Assembly (NCBI GenBank): GCA_012932295.1
Contig: JAAONU010000001.1
Location: 50,689,134-50,753,133, forward strand
DNA from: Cyclina sinensis
Lineage: Eukaryota > Mollusca > Bivalvia > Venerida > Veneridae
DNA: 64,000 bases
Direction of reading: 5' to 3'
Part shown: positions 23,072-33,867 of the stretch, piece after piece
Layout of the letters: the number at the start of each line of letters is the position of its first letter
How positions within the stretch are numbered: the first letter of the stretch is position 1
Position numbers and translations under genes: made by a program
Notes under the pieces: generated by a model
Told to the model about the DNA's origin: nothing
The model's input: only the letters and a program-made list of their open reading frames with translations
Database searches by the model: none

Positions 23072-23076
23072 GTTAG
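23072..23076. repeat. Target-site duplication GTTAG, right
   Basis: Matches 18,531-18,535. Beyond it the LINE RT reading frame resumes. Confidence 0.9.
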
Positions 23077-23412
23077 GTTGTCTACCTTTTGAAAATACTA
23101 AAACTTTTGTTTTCGTAATATTTACAGTGAGTCTCCAAGTGTCGCAATATTGTTCATAAATATTCAAAGCTTCTTGTAATTCGCCTGCTGATTCTGCCAT
23201 AATAACTGTATCATCTCCGAATAATAAAATAAACATTTTAAGTAAATGAAGAGGTCATTTTCATCTTGGCCTTTTCTTATAGTTTTACCATAAATATTTT
23301 CATTATTTTGGAAGAAGTGGTTTAAATCATTCAGATATAAAGAAAAAAGCAAAGGTGATAGATTTTCTCCTTGACGAACACCAATATTAGAGCAGAAGAA
23401 GTTTGATAATCA
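23077..23412 (-). pseudogene. LINE RT catalytic segment
   Basis: Contains the GVRQGENLSPLLFSLYLNDL box and, after a frameshift, LLFGDDTVIMAES, the (Y/F)xDD active site with Gly in the third position. Then comes ITKTKVLVFSKGRQP, running straight into the segment beyond the Gypsy element. Downstream part of an inactive LINE polymerase. Confidence 0.85.
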
Positions 23413-23562
23413 GGCGTTGAGCCAACGCTTAGCCAACCATTGGGCCAACGTTGCCCCACTTAGCAAAAAGGCATTGGGCCAACGTTGGCAAACTTCGTTG
23501 GGCAAACGCAAACAACTTTGTTGGCCCAACGTTGGGCCAACATCTGTCTGCTATCTGGGTTA
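23413..23562. repeat. CCAACGTTGG-rich minisatellite
   Basis: Repeated 'ttgggccaacgttgg' words with internal palindromes, about 150 bp. It lies exactly where the LINE RT N-terminal half should be. All three open frames over it are repeat shadows. Confidence 0.75.
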
Positions 23563-23596
23563 TTTCATCATTTTTGTCATTTATAAAGTCTGCTTC

Positions 23597-23690
23597 ATTA
23601 TTATTATTATTATTGCTGTTATTATTATTATTCTTGTTGTTGTTATTATTATTGCTGTTATTATTATTATTATTATCGTTATTTTTTGAA
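23597..23690. repeat. (ATT)n / (GTT)n microsatellite
   Basis: Interrupted ATT repeats with GCTGTT and TTGTTGTTG interruptions. They produce poly-Asn and poly-Leu/Ile frames that are not genes. Confidence 0.9.
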
Positions 23691-23699
23691 AAACAATTC

Positions 23700-24480
23700 G
23701 GATAATTCTGCTTCAGTTTTTTGAGGTGTTTTTCCATTCAAGGTTTTCCAATATTTTCTTGGGTCTTTACTCTTTATATTTCTTAGTCTGTTTATTTTAG
23801 CTTGCTTGTTTTCATTATAACAGTGTTTCATGACATTTTTATAAGTTTTTGAACTTTGTTTTAAAGTTTTTTTTTGTTTTCTTCGGTTTTTCTTAATTTG
23901 TAAAGATGTTTTGCTGAGTGGAATTTTTGCCTGGCTTTTTTACATTTAGGTCCAAACCATTCAAGAGTTTTAGAATTAATACTTGATTTAATTTTTGGTT
24001 TAGTTTCACCAAATACTTCTCGTGACGTTTCTAAAAATAGCGATGATGTCTCTGAAACTACTTTGTTAACTGATTCTTGATTAATATTCGGGTTTGTTGT
24101 TAAGTCATCAAGCGATATTTGTAAACGATGTATTTTTTCCTTATCTAAATAGTGTAAAAAGTCATTTGTTTTAGAACTATCCCATAGTTTCACATGCGAT
24201 TTTTCTTGATCATGTAGATGACTGATATTTCTTGATTTAATGCTCAAGTTTAGTTCCAATGGATTATGTTCATCAGAAAGTAAAGAACAAAAATCTAGAA
24301 CACATAATGAAACAATGTTTTTGAATAAACTTGAATTACAAACAAAGTAATCAAATACACTTCGTTGTCCCTTTACACATGGTTTTACCTGGAATGTCTC
24401 CTTTTGTTCATCCATTCAATATATAACAATCATTAAACTTTAAAAAATCAATAAATTGGCGGCCATAATTATTAACAACT
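23700..24480 (-). pseudogene. LINE endonuclease C-terminus and linker
   Basis: The APE-type endonuclease end is recognisable as NNYGRQFIDFLKFND..ILNG, then, after a frameshift, GQRSVFDYFVCNSSLF with the SxxDY motif and the late DEHNPLEL motif (the SDH position). A basic linker (EWFGPKCKKARQKFHSAK) and NIKSKDPRKYWKTLNG follow, as in Jockey/CR1-type LINEs. The open part is 23,861-24,415. It is truncated at 24,481. Confidence 0.83.
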
Positions 24481-24481
24481 T

Positions 24482-26014
24482 TTTAAAACTTGTGACCCCT
24501 CGGGCAGGGCAAATAGTGACCCCAGTGACATTTTTCAAACAAACTAGGTAGAGGTTCACTAGACAATGCTGCATACCAAATATCTAAGCTGTAGGCATTG
24601 AGGTTTCCAGTAAGAGGATTTTTAAAGATTGCCTTTTTTACATATTAAGGGCCCCCGGGGCAGGGTCAATTTTGACCCCGGGGCCAACATATAAACAATA
24701 CTGGTAAAGGTTCTCAACACAATACTCCAGACTAAATATCTAAGGTCTAGTCCTATTAGTTTGGAAGAAAAATGATTTTTCATGTTTTTCCTATATAACT
24801 ATAGGTAAACCAAGAGAACCCAAGGGCGTGGCTAATTTTGACCCAGGGGACATAATTTGAACAAACTTGGTAGACATCCACTAGACAATGCTGCATATCA
24901 AATATCTAAGCTGTAAGCATTGAGGTTTCCAGTAAGAAGATTTTTAAAGATTGCCTTTTTTACATATTAAGGGCCCCCGGGGTGGGGCCAATTTTGACCC
25001 CGGGGCCAACATATAAACAATACTGGTAAAGGTTCTCAACATAATACTCCACACCAAATATCTAAGGTCTAGTCCTATTAGTTTCGGAGAAAAATGATTT
25101 TTCATGTTTTTCCTATATAACTATATGTAAATCAAGAGAACCCTGGGGCGTGGCCAATTTGACCCAGGGGACATAATTTGAACAAACTTGATAGAGGTCT
25201 ACTAGACAATGCTACATACCAAATATCTAAGCTGTAGGCATTGTGGTTTCTGAGAAGAAGACTTTTAAAGATTTCCTTTATAAGCCTATGTAAAATCAAT
25301 TGACCCCCAGGGTGGGGCCTATTTTGACCCAGTAACTGATTTGAAGAAACTTAGTAGAGGTCCACTGGACAATGCTGCACACCAAATATCTAAACTCTAG
25401 GCCTTGCTGTTTCTGACAAGAAGATTTTTTAAAGTTTTTCCTATATAACTCTATATAAAACAAGTGACCCCTGGGGCTGGGCCATTTTTTACCCAGGAGC
25501 CATGATTTGAACAAACTTGGTAGAGGTCCACTGGACAATGCTGCACACCAAATATCTAAACTCTAGGCCTTGTGGTTTCAGACAAGAAGATTTTTAAAGT
25601 TTTTCCTATAAAATTCTTTGTAAAACTAGTGACCGCTGGGGCAGGGCCATTTTTGACCCAGGGGTCATGATTTGAACAAACTTGGTAAAGGTCTACCTGA
25701 TGATGCTTCATACCAAATATCTTAGCTCCAGGCTTTGTAGTTCTGGAGAAGAAGATTTTTAAAGATCCAACTTTGAAAATCTATTTTTAGCTCCTGTGGC
25801 CTAGAAATGCAATGGACCTGAACCATTTGAACAATTTTGGTAAAGCTTCATGCAAGTAACATTCCTGCCAAGTTTCAGGAAGATTGGCCCAGCAGTTCAG
25901 GAGAAGAAGTTGTTTGAAGAAAAAGTTGACGTCGCACGCATGCACGGACAGTCGCTGGACATCAGGCGATCACAAAAGCTCACCTTGAGCACTTTGTGCT
26001 CAGATGAGCTAAAA
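24482..26014 (+). repeat. Pearl-like element, 'gctcacctgag' family, head missing
   Basis: Tandem units 'aacttgtgacccctcgggc...gaacaaactaggtag' start directly at the LINE 5' junction. Two unit subtypes alternate ('ttaagggcccccggggcagg' and 'aagagaaccc(t/a)(g)gggcgtgg'). The end is 'gttgacgtcgcacgcatgcacggacag' and tail AGCTCACCTTGAGC...GCTCAGATGAGCT then AAAAA. The head is missing, so the LINE 5' end or a recombination removed it. Confidence 0.8.
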
Positions 26015-26437
26015 ACGCACCGCTAATTCAGCTCAGTGTGTAAAGGTCATTTATCTTTCAACTGACTTCAAAGGAGCCGACTTCTGTGAACAAGTGGGCT
26101 GACGTAGCTGCAATCATTAAGGATTTCATTTATTAATTTGAAGGCACCGACAGAAGCTATCAATAATCGAACTTGTGTTTCACGGTCATTTTGTCTTTGC
26201 CAAGTTTATTAGGGTGTAATTCAAATGGATTAGCGAGGTGTTATATACACAGACAGTCCGGGACATATGTTGTGGATTCATTTTTGGCAGATTTTTATAC
26301 TGTCTGGATTTACATTAGGAACAGAAAACGGTGAATTTCTGGACCGATTAAAATAGGATTTTCGGAGATGTGAACCGGTCTCAGATGTTCTGAATCGGTA
26401 AAAACTGACGATTTGTCCGATTTCTGCTAGCCTGTTT
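26015..26437. mobile_element. Diverged hAT-type fragment
   Basis: The words 'ctggaccgatt', 'gaaccggtc', 'gaatcggtaaaaactgacgattt' and the end GCTAGCCTG match, in order, the right half of the 11,774-12,490 element. The left end is not found next to the pearl-like tail, so it is probably truncated. Confidence 0.5.
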
Positions 26438-26504
26438 CTGACGTTTCATGTCAAGATATTGATATTGTTCATAATAATAACTCTGATCATTCAACTTAAT
26501 TTAG

Positions 26505-27105
26505 TTAAAAAGGGGCATAACTCCAAAAATATAGCCTTCAGATAAACGCCCCTTGTGTTACAACTGCCTCTTGTCATAATAAGCAAACAGTCCAAGTTTG
26601 ATACTGATAACTTTGATAGATTTGAAAACATTTAACTTAATAAGCAATTTTGACAAAATCTGTAAGTTAAAAAGGGGCATAACTCCAAAAATATAACTTT
26701 CAGAATAATGCCCCTTGTGTTACTGCTGTCTCTTGTCATGATAGGCAAGCATTGAAAGTTTCATATTGATAGCTTTTAAACTGTTTGAGTAATGGGCTGC
26801 ATTAAAGTTTTTGCATGATAATGACAATGACCCCATATAGCGATCATAATAGCTAGACTTTTTCTTTGAAACAGACAAGCTAAATATTTCATTCACACCT
26901 TTTTTATTGTTGATTTTTTGAAAGTTATATTTTGAACTGATGAAAATTGTAAAGGAAGAAGACATAACTTGATAAATCCAGAAGAGACAAACTTCAAAAA
27001 ATAATGTCAAACACACCAGTCCTACCCTTCATTTAGATAATGAAAACTGAATGAGTTACTGGACAGATGGATAGATGTTCAAATGGACAACATATATTAT
27101 ACCAG
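26505..27105 (+). repeat. Pearl-like units, 'aaaaggggcataactccaaaaata' type
   Basis: Two clear units of about 165 bp with 'gccccttgtgttac' and 'ctcttgtcat', then a decayed third, then 'ggacagatggatagatg...aatggacaac'. It ends just before host exon f. Confidence 0.55.
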
Positions 27106-27143
27106 CTCTTTGTCTAACATCTGAATCAAAATATAAAAAATAC

Positions 27144-27359
27144 CTTTTTAGCAAGATTCCTTACAGTCCCTTTCTGTCTCTTTTTCTTAGTAGATCCTTT
27201 TAAGTCTTTTTTAATCTTCTCAATGTTTTTCTCTAGATCCTCAGCACTAATATCCTTAAATTTATCCATAGGTAGGTTCATTACCAGACCACCCAACTCT
27301 GTAACTTGCTCAGCTGTGATATTTGTATCTTTAAAACACTTTTTCACTGTATATTGCAT
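27144..27359 (-). CDS. Host gene exon f
   Basis: A 216-bp, phase 0-0 exon of 72 codons. The acceptor is TTACATTGCAG and the donor GTATTT. It contains the clearest family-like segment, ITAEQVTELGGLVMNLP followed by DISAEDLEKNIEKI. That is the helix-turn-helix spacing seen in stereocilin/mesothelin repeats. The C-terminal third is strongly basic (STKKKRQKG). The intron downstream is about 24 kb and houses the LINE/Gypsy nest. Confidence 0.78.
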
Positions 27360-27498
27360 CTGCAATGTAAATCAAGATGGAAAGAACATACAATTGGGGG
27401 GTCCAGACTACTAGTAAAAAGTAAGGAAAAATATCGTTTAAAATGTTTACCTGTGAAGAAAGTGAGAAATTACCAGTTACTTGAATTTATTTTGTCTA

Positions 27499-28371
27499 AA
27501 CAAGAGCACCGCTGGGCGGAGCATTATATGCCTGAAGGGTGTTCTCTTTAAGCATGATGCATTTGTGATACAAGGGAGGAAAGCTTAGGCTTTAAAATTA
27601 AATGATTTGCTTTGAATTCTGATATTTTTTACCTTTGACCTACTGACCCCAAAATCAATAGGGGTCATTCCTTCAATATGTGCAACCATTATATGAATTT
27701 TGAAATCTGTATGAAAAAATCTTGTTGAGTTACAGAGTGTAAATGATTCTAAACATTTCGGTCACTGTGACCCTGACCTTTGACATACTGATCCCAAAAT
27801 GTATAGGGGTCATCCAATCAATGTGTGCAATCATGATATAAAGTTTGAAATATCTATAACAAATGATTGTCAAGTTACATGGCTGAAATGGTTTTCAATG
27901 TTAAGGTCACTGCGAGCTTGACCTTCGACCTACTGACTTCAAAATCAATAGGGGTCATGCACTCAATGTGTGCATTCATTATATGAACTTTAAAGTCTCA
28001 AGGACAAACAGTTGACGAGTTACAGAGTGTAAATTATTCTACACATTTAGGTCACTGTGACCTTGACCTTTGACATACTTGTTTAAGGGTCATCCACTTA
28101 TTATCTTTGCAATCAGGATTTAAAGTCTGAAGTCTCTATAGCAAATGATTGTCAAGTTACATGGCCGAAATGGTTTTCAATGTGACCTTGACCTTTAAGC
28201 TACTGACTCCAAAATCAATTGAGTCATCCACTCAATATGGGCAATAATCACATGAAGGTAAAAGACTGTAGGCCAAAGAGTACTCAAGTTATCCCCGGAA
28301 ACCAAGTTGCTAATGGATGGACGGACGCCCTGGACCATAACATAATATGCCCCCTTCGGGCATATGAAAAT
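27499..28371 (+). repeat. Pearl-like element, 'tatgcctgaaggg' family
   Basis: The head AACAAGAGCACCGCTGGGCG then ATTATATGCCTGAAGGG. Units of about 130-140 bp have 'ggtcactgtgaccttgacctttgac(a/c)tactga', 'aataggggtcat', 'caatgtgtgcaatc' and 'gtcaagttacatgg'. The tail is GGATGGACGGACGCCC and ATATGCCCCCTTCGGGCATA. The tail word is the inverse of the head word. A perfect AGGTCACTGTGACCT lies at 28,049-28,063. Confidence 0.85.
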
Positions 28372-28496
28372 AAAATGTGAGTTTACAATTACTTAAGTGT
28401 TTTACATCAAAGTAACGACAGTAATTGATTTTAGATATAAATATCACCCATTCAAAGTATTATACATATTTCTTGACTAATGGTGACTTTTCAGGA

Positions 28497-28735
28497 AGGT
28501 GGTGTAGTGGGCTTAATGGACTTTTTGTAAGCCCCTGGTTTAGTTCAGTTTAGTTTAGTTTTACATTGATTGGGGAGCAAGTTCTTACAACTTTTATTAG
28601 TCCCTCTGGATTACTGCTTCCTGGGCTAAAACCACTACTCACGCTGAAAAGTCTCTCAACCCTGGTGGCTTTCAAACAAGCAGCCTTTGGATCAGGAGTT
28701 TGGTGCTCTAACCCCTAGACCACTACTCCTCTTTC
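28497..28735 (-). repeat. tRNA-derived SINE (minus), with a second tRNA-like piece
   Basis: On the minus strand the A-box-like TGGTCTAGGGGTTAGAGC is at 28,722-28,705, then a degenerate B box (TTGTTTGAAAGCC) and a body reaching to about 28,560. At 28,500 on the plus strand 'ggtggtgtagtgggcttaatgg' resembles a separate tRNA-like A box. Decayed SINEs, not tRNA genes. Confidence 0.6.
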
Positions 28736-28800
28736 ACAAATTTCAAAGAAAGTAACAATAAGTATATAAATGCTTGAAATCTACAAATAAACAATGTTAC

Positions 28801-28995
28801 CATGTCTTCTGGCAACTGTTCTTTGAATATTTCCATACATGTTTCATTGCATAAAACACCCAGTGGCAAATCTTTAAAGAACCTTCTCTTCATTGTTTGC
28901 AAAAAGGAGCTATATCTGGTTTTTAGATTTTCACAAGTAATGTCTGTAATATCTTTTGGATTTGGTGCACAACGTTGAGCTGCAAAGTTTGTCAG
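28801..28995 (-). CDS. Host gene exon e
   Basis: A 195-bp, phase 0-0 exon with acceptor ATATCTTTTCAG and donor GTAACA. It begins LTNFAAQRCAPNPKDI, has a central basic helix (MKRRFFKDLP) and ends EQLPEDM. It contains four cysteines. Size and phase equal those of the exon at 45,197-45,391, which could reflect repeat-by-exon expansion of a helical-repeat protein (inference). Confidence 0.78.
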
Positions 28996-29157
28996 CTGAA
29001 AAGATATAATAATAATAAAAATAAAAGTTAGCTAGAAACACATAGACACAAGTATCATACAAAATGTCTGTAATAGAATTACTATACAAACTGTCATCAC
29101 TGAACGGTAATCACTATAAAGAGTCTCTATCACTAATTCTATACAGTGTTCAGTGAA

Positions 29158-29884
29158 AACAAGAACTGTCACTGTAAGATAACCCCGAAGTGGTGCTTTG
29201 ACTTTAAGCTGAGAACTAGTTATTCAAGGGTCAAGGTGAAATAAATATAGATCAATAAGAAGGTCTTGTCCAAAGGGGTGTTGTGTCCAAGTATGAAGTA
29301 AATCAACTTTCTAATAAGGAGGTTATGGGCAATGTTAAAGTTTTTGGACAATTGGATCTTCAAGGTAAAGGTCATTCAAGGGTCAAGGTCAAACAGATAT
29401 AGGTCAGTGGGAAGGTTTTGTTCAAAGGGGTGTTGTACCCAAGTATGAAGTATATCCACTTACTAATAAAGAAGTTATGCCAATGTTTAAGTTTTTGGAC
29501 AATTGGATCTTCAAGGTGAAACGGTCATTCAGGGGTCAAGGTCAAATAAATATAGGTCTGTGGGAAGGCCTTGTCCAAAGAGGTGTTGTGTCCAAGTATG
29601 AAGTAAATCAACTTACTATTTAGGATGTCATGGTCAATGTAAAAGTTTTTGGACAATTTTATCTTCAAGGTAAAGGTCATTCAGGAGTCAAGGTCAAATA
29701 AATATAGGTCAATGGAAAGGTCTTGTCCAAAGGGGTGTTGTGTCCAAGTATGAAGTAAATCCACTTACTAATATGGAAGTTATGGCTAATGTTAAAGTTT
29801 TCAGACAGACTGCTGGACGGACGGAGGGATGAACGGACAGTTCAAAAACTATATGCCTCCCTTCCGGGGCTTAATTATTAAAAA
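29158..29884 (+). repeat. Pearl-like element, 'ccccgaag' family
   Basis: The head AACAAGAACTGTCACTG...AACCCCGAAG. About four units of 145 bp have 'ggtcattcaagggtcaaggtcaaa(c/t)a', 'ggtcttgtccaaaggggtgttg' and 'ccaagtatgaagtaaat'. Then GGACGGACGGAGGGATGAACG and tail CCTCCCTTCCGGGGCTTAAT, inverse of the head word. Its units read AAGGTCAAGGTCA on the plus strand, opposite to most families, although the head-tail orientation is the same. Confidence 0.82.
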
Positions 29885-30492
29885 ATCAGCACTCTGTAAG
29901 AAGCAATTAAAAGTCATATTGAAAAGCAATCTGATTAAAATCATCTAAAAAACCACTATGGCAATGAGGCTCTAAAACATACTTTTATCAACAACCTATT
30001 ATCACTGACAAAATTACATAATCATCACTGTAAAATTGTCATAGCATTGTGAACATTATAGTTTAATGGCTGCACCCATGTAACAACAGGGTTCTAAACA
30101 TGGAAAGTGTAAACACACCATTCAAAACATATTTTACAGAAGGTACATGTATGTATTTTTTGTGGCATAGCTTTAATTTCCACAGTCAAAACATAATTCA
30201 CTGTAGAATCTGCTTTTGTAGAAGTTTTAACGATGGTAATCCTCATTCTGTCACTTTTCTACTGCATCTATTTTGCAACCTTTACTGAAACCTTTTTGAT
30301 TGCTCTCAGATCAGAACTCTATACTGCTTATGAAAAATTTGAGGTCACAGAGGTTAATTTCATTTCATAGTATCCTTTATTTTACAAGTTTTTCAATGTT
30401 AAATAAACACAAAGTGCTAGTTAATAGTGATCAGCCAAAATTACAGCTTTATTATTCAAATATAAAGGGCATGCAAGTTAAAGTTTCTTCAC

Positions 30493-30604
30493 CTTTTGAT
30501 CAAGTAATCCTGCTTCCATAGCCTTTGCTGTATAATTACAACCAAAGGTATCTAGCTGTTTCTTTAAAACATTCTGTGGTAAGCATGCAGTGAAAGCACC
30601 CAAT
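30493..30604 (-). CDS. Host gene exon d
   Basis: A 112-bp exon whose first base completes the Lys codon opened in the previous exon. The acceptor is TTGTGTTGCAG and the donor GTGAAG. It encodes LGAFTACLPQNVLKKQL, then a Cys-Asn-Tyr segment, and ends GLLDQK in phase 0. Without splicing, the frame stops five codons after the donor, as expected for an exon running into an intron. Confidence 0.75.
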
Positions 30605-31060
30605 CTGCAACACAAAAAAATTGTGTCCGATGATAACTGTTTATCTATTTTGTATGCAGCATATAATGCAGTGGTACATTGCATACCAAAATGTTAAAGA
30701 ACATAAATTATGATTTCATAGTTACAGAATCTTAGATTTATAACAGTCATAATATCTACATGTACTTGAATAAAATCAATTCTTTAATTCTGGCAATGAC
30801 AGATGTACACAAAAATGACAGAAATCCATCAACTGAATTAAATTCTTAAGCTGTATGTAGGACCCTTTTAAACAAATACATTATAGCAAGACGTGTGAAA
30901 ATAAGTGTCAGTGGCTAAAAATGTAACTATTTAGTAGTACATACTGAAACACCAAATGTGGTTGTTAAAGGGGTTGCTGCAAAACTATAGTTTGTCCTGT
31001 ACATGTAGTAACAAAAAATTTGCACTGAACACTATAAATGGCCATTGTTTGAAATGACTT
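30605..31060. other. Intron sequence, nothing recognised
   Basis: Between exons d and c, AT-rich, without clear repeat or open frame of note. Confidence 0.4.
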
Positions 31061-31139
31061 TTTTTGTTTACTCTATTTGAATTTTCTAAACAAAATGTGG
31101 TACAGAAAAACAAAAGATGTTTGCCCTTTCCCTCTTGCA

Positions 31140-31770
31140 TCTTTTACAACAACAAAGGCCTCCGGACCATGTAAGACTAAAATCCTCTGCATATCTACTC
31201 ACCATGTCAAACTAGTACATTGTTCCCGAGTAACTGATTGAAAAGCATTTTCATAGTTCAGCGAGCTGAAATCTTGACCTTTGACCAATTCAACCTCAAA
31301 TATATTTATCTATTCATTATACTCAAGCATCCTGCATTTTTTTAGGGTCAGGGTTCAGCTGTTCTTCAGTTATTGACTGGAAATTGTGTCGGCACAACAT
31401 CGTTAGTCCCCATCATCTACTTATCATGCCAAATCATCCTGTACATTTTGGGGGTTCTCAGGTTTAGTAATATTTTTATTAGTACAAGGCTTTCTGAGCT
31501 TTACTTGACCTAGGTAGAACAGAGCAATAAGTTTCATCCACTAGGATGCTATACCATTGCTTAAAGTGTGAGAGTCCTGGGTTTGGCTGTCCTTGGGTTA
31601 TTAGTCAGAAACTGTTTTCAAAAGGCAAGCAACATGAGCTTGACTTTTGACCTAGCAATACTAAAATCAAAAGAATTTCATTTATTTAATATGTACAACC
31701 TACCTACCAAAGTATGAAGTCTCAAGGTTTATACATTCTCAAATGGTAGACAAAAATCTGAAATTTGCAA
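31140..31770 (+). repeat. Decayed pearl-like units
   Basis: Loose repeats with 'cttgacctttgacc(a/t)', 'ctgttcttcagttattgactggaaattgtgtc' and 'catctacttatcatgcc', each about 150 bp and strongly diverged. No head or tail survives. Confidence 0.4.
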
Positions 31771-32136
31771 AGCCCTATGCCACTGTTTCAGTGGGGATGT
31801 GGGTGTCATGAAAAAAGGCATTCCTTTAAGAGCTGTTTTTAGTGTTGGCTTCCCTGAAATATTTCATCCAACTCTTCTTGAATTTAAAAGCCCAATCATG
31901 GCCATTGGTCCACATCTTTTTACAGATTTTATGAGGAGTCAAAAATCTGACATCCAAAGGACAATTTTCTTTCTTTAAATTCTTCTCTTTTCTTTCAAGA
32001 AACAAGAATGGTGTTCTTTTGAATATTGTCCACACATTTTTTTTATTTGGACAGAAAAATGATCCTCAAAAATGGTCCATTCAGTCCTATACACTTTTTG
32101 AGGCATAAGATCAACAAGATGTGACAAATCTAAATA

Positions 32137-33720
32137 CCGTATTTATTCCATTAATCGCCCCGGCGTTTATTAGAATTGGACCTTGTCTCAATGTAGGGGG
32201 CGGGCGATTATTAGAGACAAAGGTTTTTATCGGGGACGTAAAATGGTTAACAAACTGTGGTTTACTGTCAATTTAACTGCTTGTGAAGTTATTCAGGGTC
32301 CTCAGGAAATACTGAGCTCTAAAACTCTCCAAAATGCGTTTTTGTTACGCTTCCTTCCTTAAAACTGATGAAAACAGCATCTGCATGTTTGTTTACATTC
32401 AAACCGGAAGTACCTGTAGTGAGTATGTGGTTTCCTGCACTCGCTGTTTAATATGCAGGTCGATACGGTCCATATCACGTAAAAGCCAGCAAAATTGTGT
32501 GCCATATTTTTGAAGGTTATAAAAATGTAAAGCACAAGCAATACTATGCTTTGCAAAATTCTTTAGCGATTTGGCATTTCCTTTCAAGTCGGTATCAATC
32601 CAAAGTGTCGAACTTTTATGAACCAAGTGACGCAGCACACTGGCAGATCAAAGAGAAACTGACAGCAAGTCAAAACCAAAACGCTGATGTAACCAGCCAG
32701 TCAAAGAACGGAAAACAAGGTTCACTGCCAATCACTAATAAAAAAAAGTTTAGACTCCGCCTATATGGTTTGTCTAAAGCCTTTTGATTCACCTGTCAAA
32801 TTAAAGGTGAAGCTTAAAGCTACCCTAAGGTGTGGCTTTCTTTTTACAGGCAACATCACGCTCCCACAATCCAGTTCAACAACTGTAAAGAGAGGCGACT
32901 TTAAAGGTTTGATGTATGCCACTCGGTACAAAAACGATCGCACTAAACAGTCAAATTGCTAACCGATTTTGCAAAGCGTATTAAGACTGCGTCCGATCAG
33001 TTCATAGCCTTGGCGACCATTGTACACGTGGTTCAGCCAATAAACTATTTGGTTTGGCCTAAATGGATGAAGCGTTTTATTGCTTCCTGTAATGAACCCG
33101 TCTGACCTTTATGACGCAACACGCAAAATTGAACCAAAGAGGCAGAATACATGTAGAACTACACATGGTTTGTGTTTTAAATAAAGCAATGGCAACATGT
33201 ATGTTAGTTTCAATTAAATCAGCTGTGAAAGGATATCACGCTTATAAGAAAACTTATCCAGCTGGGACTATTCTCGAATGCACTTTAGAACCGGAAAATG
33301 AACACAGTGACAGTGCCATTGTTGTAAAAAATTGTGAAACTGTTGTCGGGCATATTCCCGAAGGACTTTGTCAGCCTGTAACAAACTTTATAAGGACAGA
33401 CTTATTGTGCAAATAACTGCCGAAATTAGCGGAGAGCCGTGCTCCTCCTCCAGTGGAACATTCGTGAAAGGTGGCGGGATTGAAATACCATGCGCGTACA
33501 AAATATTTGGCAGTAAAGACAAAAAAGACAAAAAGAGTGAAGTAAAATCTTATATTAAGAAGGAAATACGGAAACTTGTTCTGTGAAAGGTAGGTCATTT
33601 TTTTTTTAGAAAAGGGGGATGGGCAATTAAAGGAGGCTATGTTTTTTCTAGAATTTGTCTGAAAAACGCCCGTTTTCAGACCGAAAACTGGGGGGTGGGC
33701 GATTAATGGAATAAATACAG
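32137..33720 (+). mobile_element. TIR DNA transposon carrying a HIRAN-like ORF (1,584 bp)
   Basis: The left end CCGTATTTATTCCATTAATC and the reverse complement of the right end, CTGTATTTATTCCATTAATC, match for about 25 bp and continue into CGCCC-rich sequence. TA flanks both ends (32,135-32,136; 33,721-33,722). The interior carries the HIRAN-like pseudo-ORF and short unassigned frames, but no DDE transposase that I can recognise. It lies between host exons c and d. The terminal words are shared with 14,135-15,049. Confidence 0.78.
33111..33586 (+). pseudogene. HIRAN-like protein of a DNA transposon, one frameshift
   Basis: Two overlapping frames (33,111-33,416 and 33,368-33,586) form one protein of about 155 residues with a one-base shift near 33,410. 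Landmarks are SAVKGYHAYKKTYPAGT, EPENEHSDSAIVV, TVVGHIPEGL, GGGIEIPC and a Lys-rich tail. The order 'V.G.h / G..l.c..EpeN..D..Ai.V / ..vGh.P' is the HIRAN fold pattern. Similar proteins with 'VVGHVP' and 'GGLEIPC' recur in invertebrate genomes, probably as transposon-encoded proteins; that part is from general knowledge. HIRAN domains bind DNA ends, so a role in transposition or DNA processing is possible but not shown. Confidence 0.65.
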
Positions 33721-33867
33721 TATTGAAATATTTTTAGTTTAATAAACTAAAGGTTTCAATATAAATGTGCAAATACCAGTAGATATTGAGACAAAACAAC
33801 TGAACAAGGCATTAAAATGTAGATAACAGTCTTCATTTTTGCTTTTAGGAATATTGTAAGCACTTAC

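Larger units (their letters stand above)
17087..24481 (-). mobile_element. Non-LTR retrotransposon (LINE), 5'-truncated, interrupted by a Gypsy element
   Basis: Reading right to left: the endonuclease C-terminus and linker (24,480-23,700), the RT catalytic part (23,412-23,077), then RT C-terminus and C-terminal domain (18,530-17,549), then about 460 bp of 3' UTR ending near 17,087. The Gypsy element occupies 18,536-23,071. A minisatellite plus (ATT)n block at 23,413-23,690 replaces the RT N-terminal part. At 24,482 the sequence passes abruptly into a pearl-like array, marking 5' truncation. The APE-type endonuclease and RT motifs indicate a Jockey/CR1/Rex-like LINE; the clade is not resolved. 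Stops and frameshifts make it dead. Confidence 0.85.

Noticed and set aside
23417..23737. Poly-Asn and poly-Leu/Ile open frames on both strands
   Set aside because: Produced by the (ATT)n microsatellite and the palindromic minisatellite.
31826..32035. Lys-rich 69-codon minus frame ('KKENCPLDVRFLTPHKICKKM') between exons c and d
   Set aside because: No acceptor just upstream and no phase 2-2 exon can be built; no family recognised. Possibly a transposon remnant.
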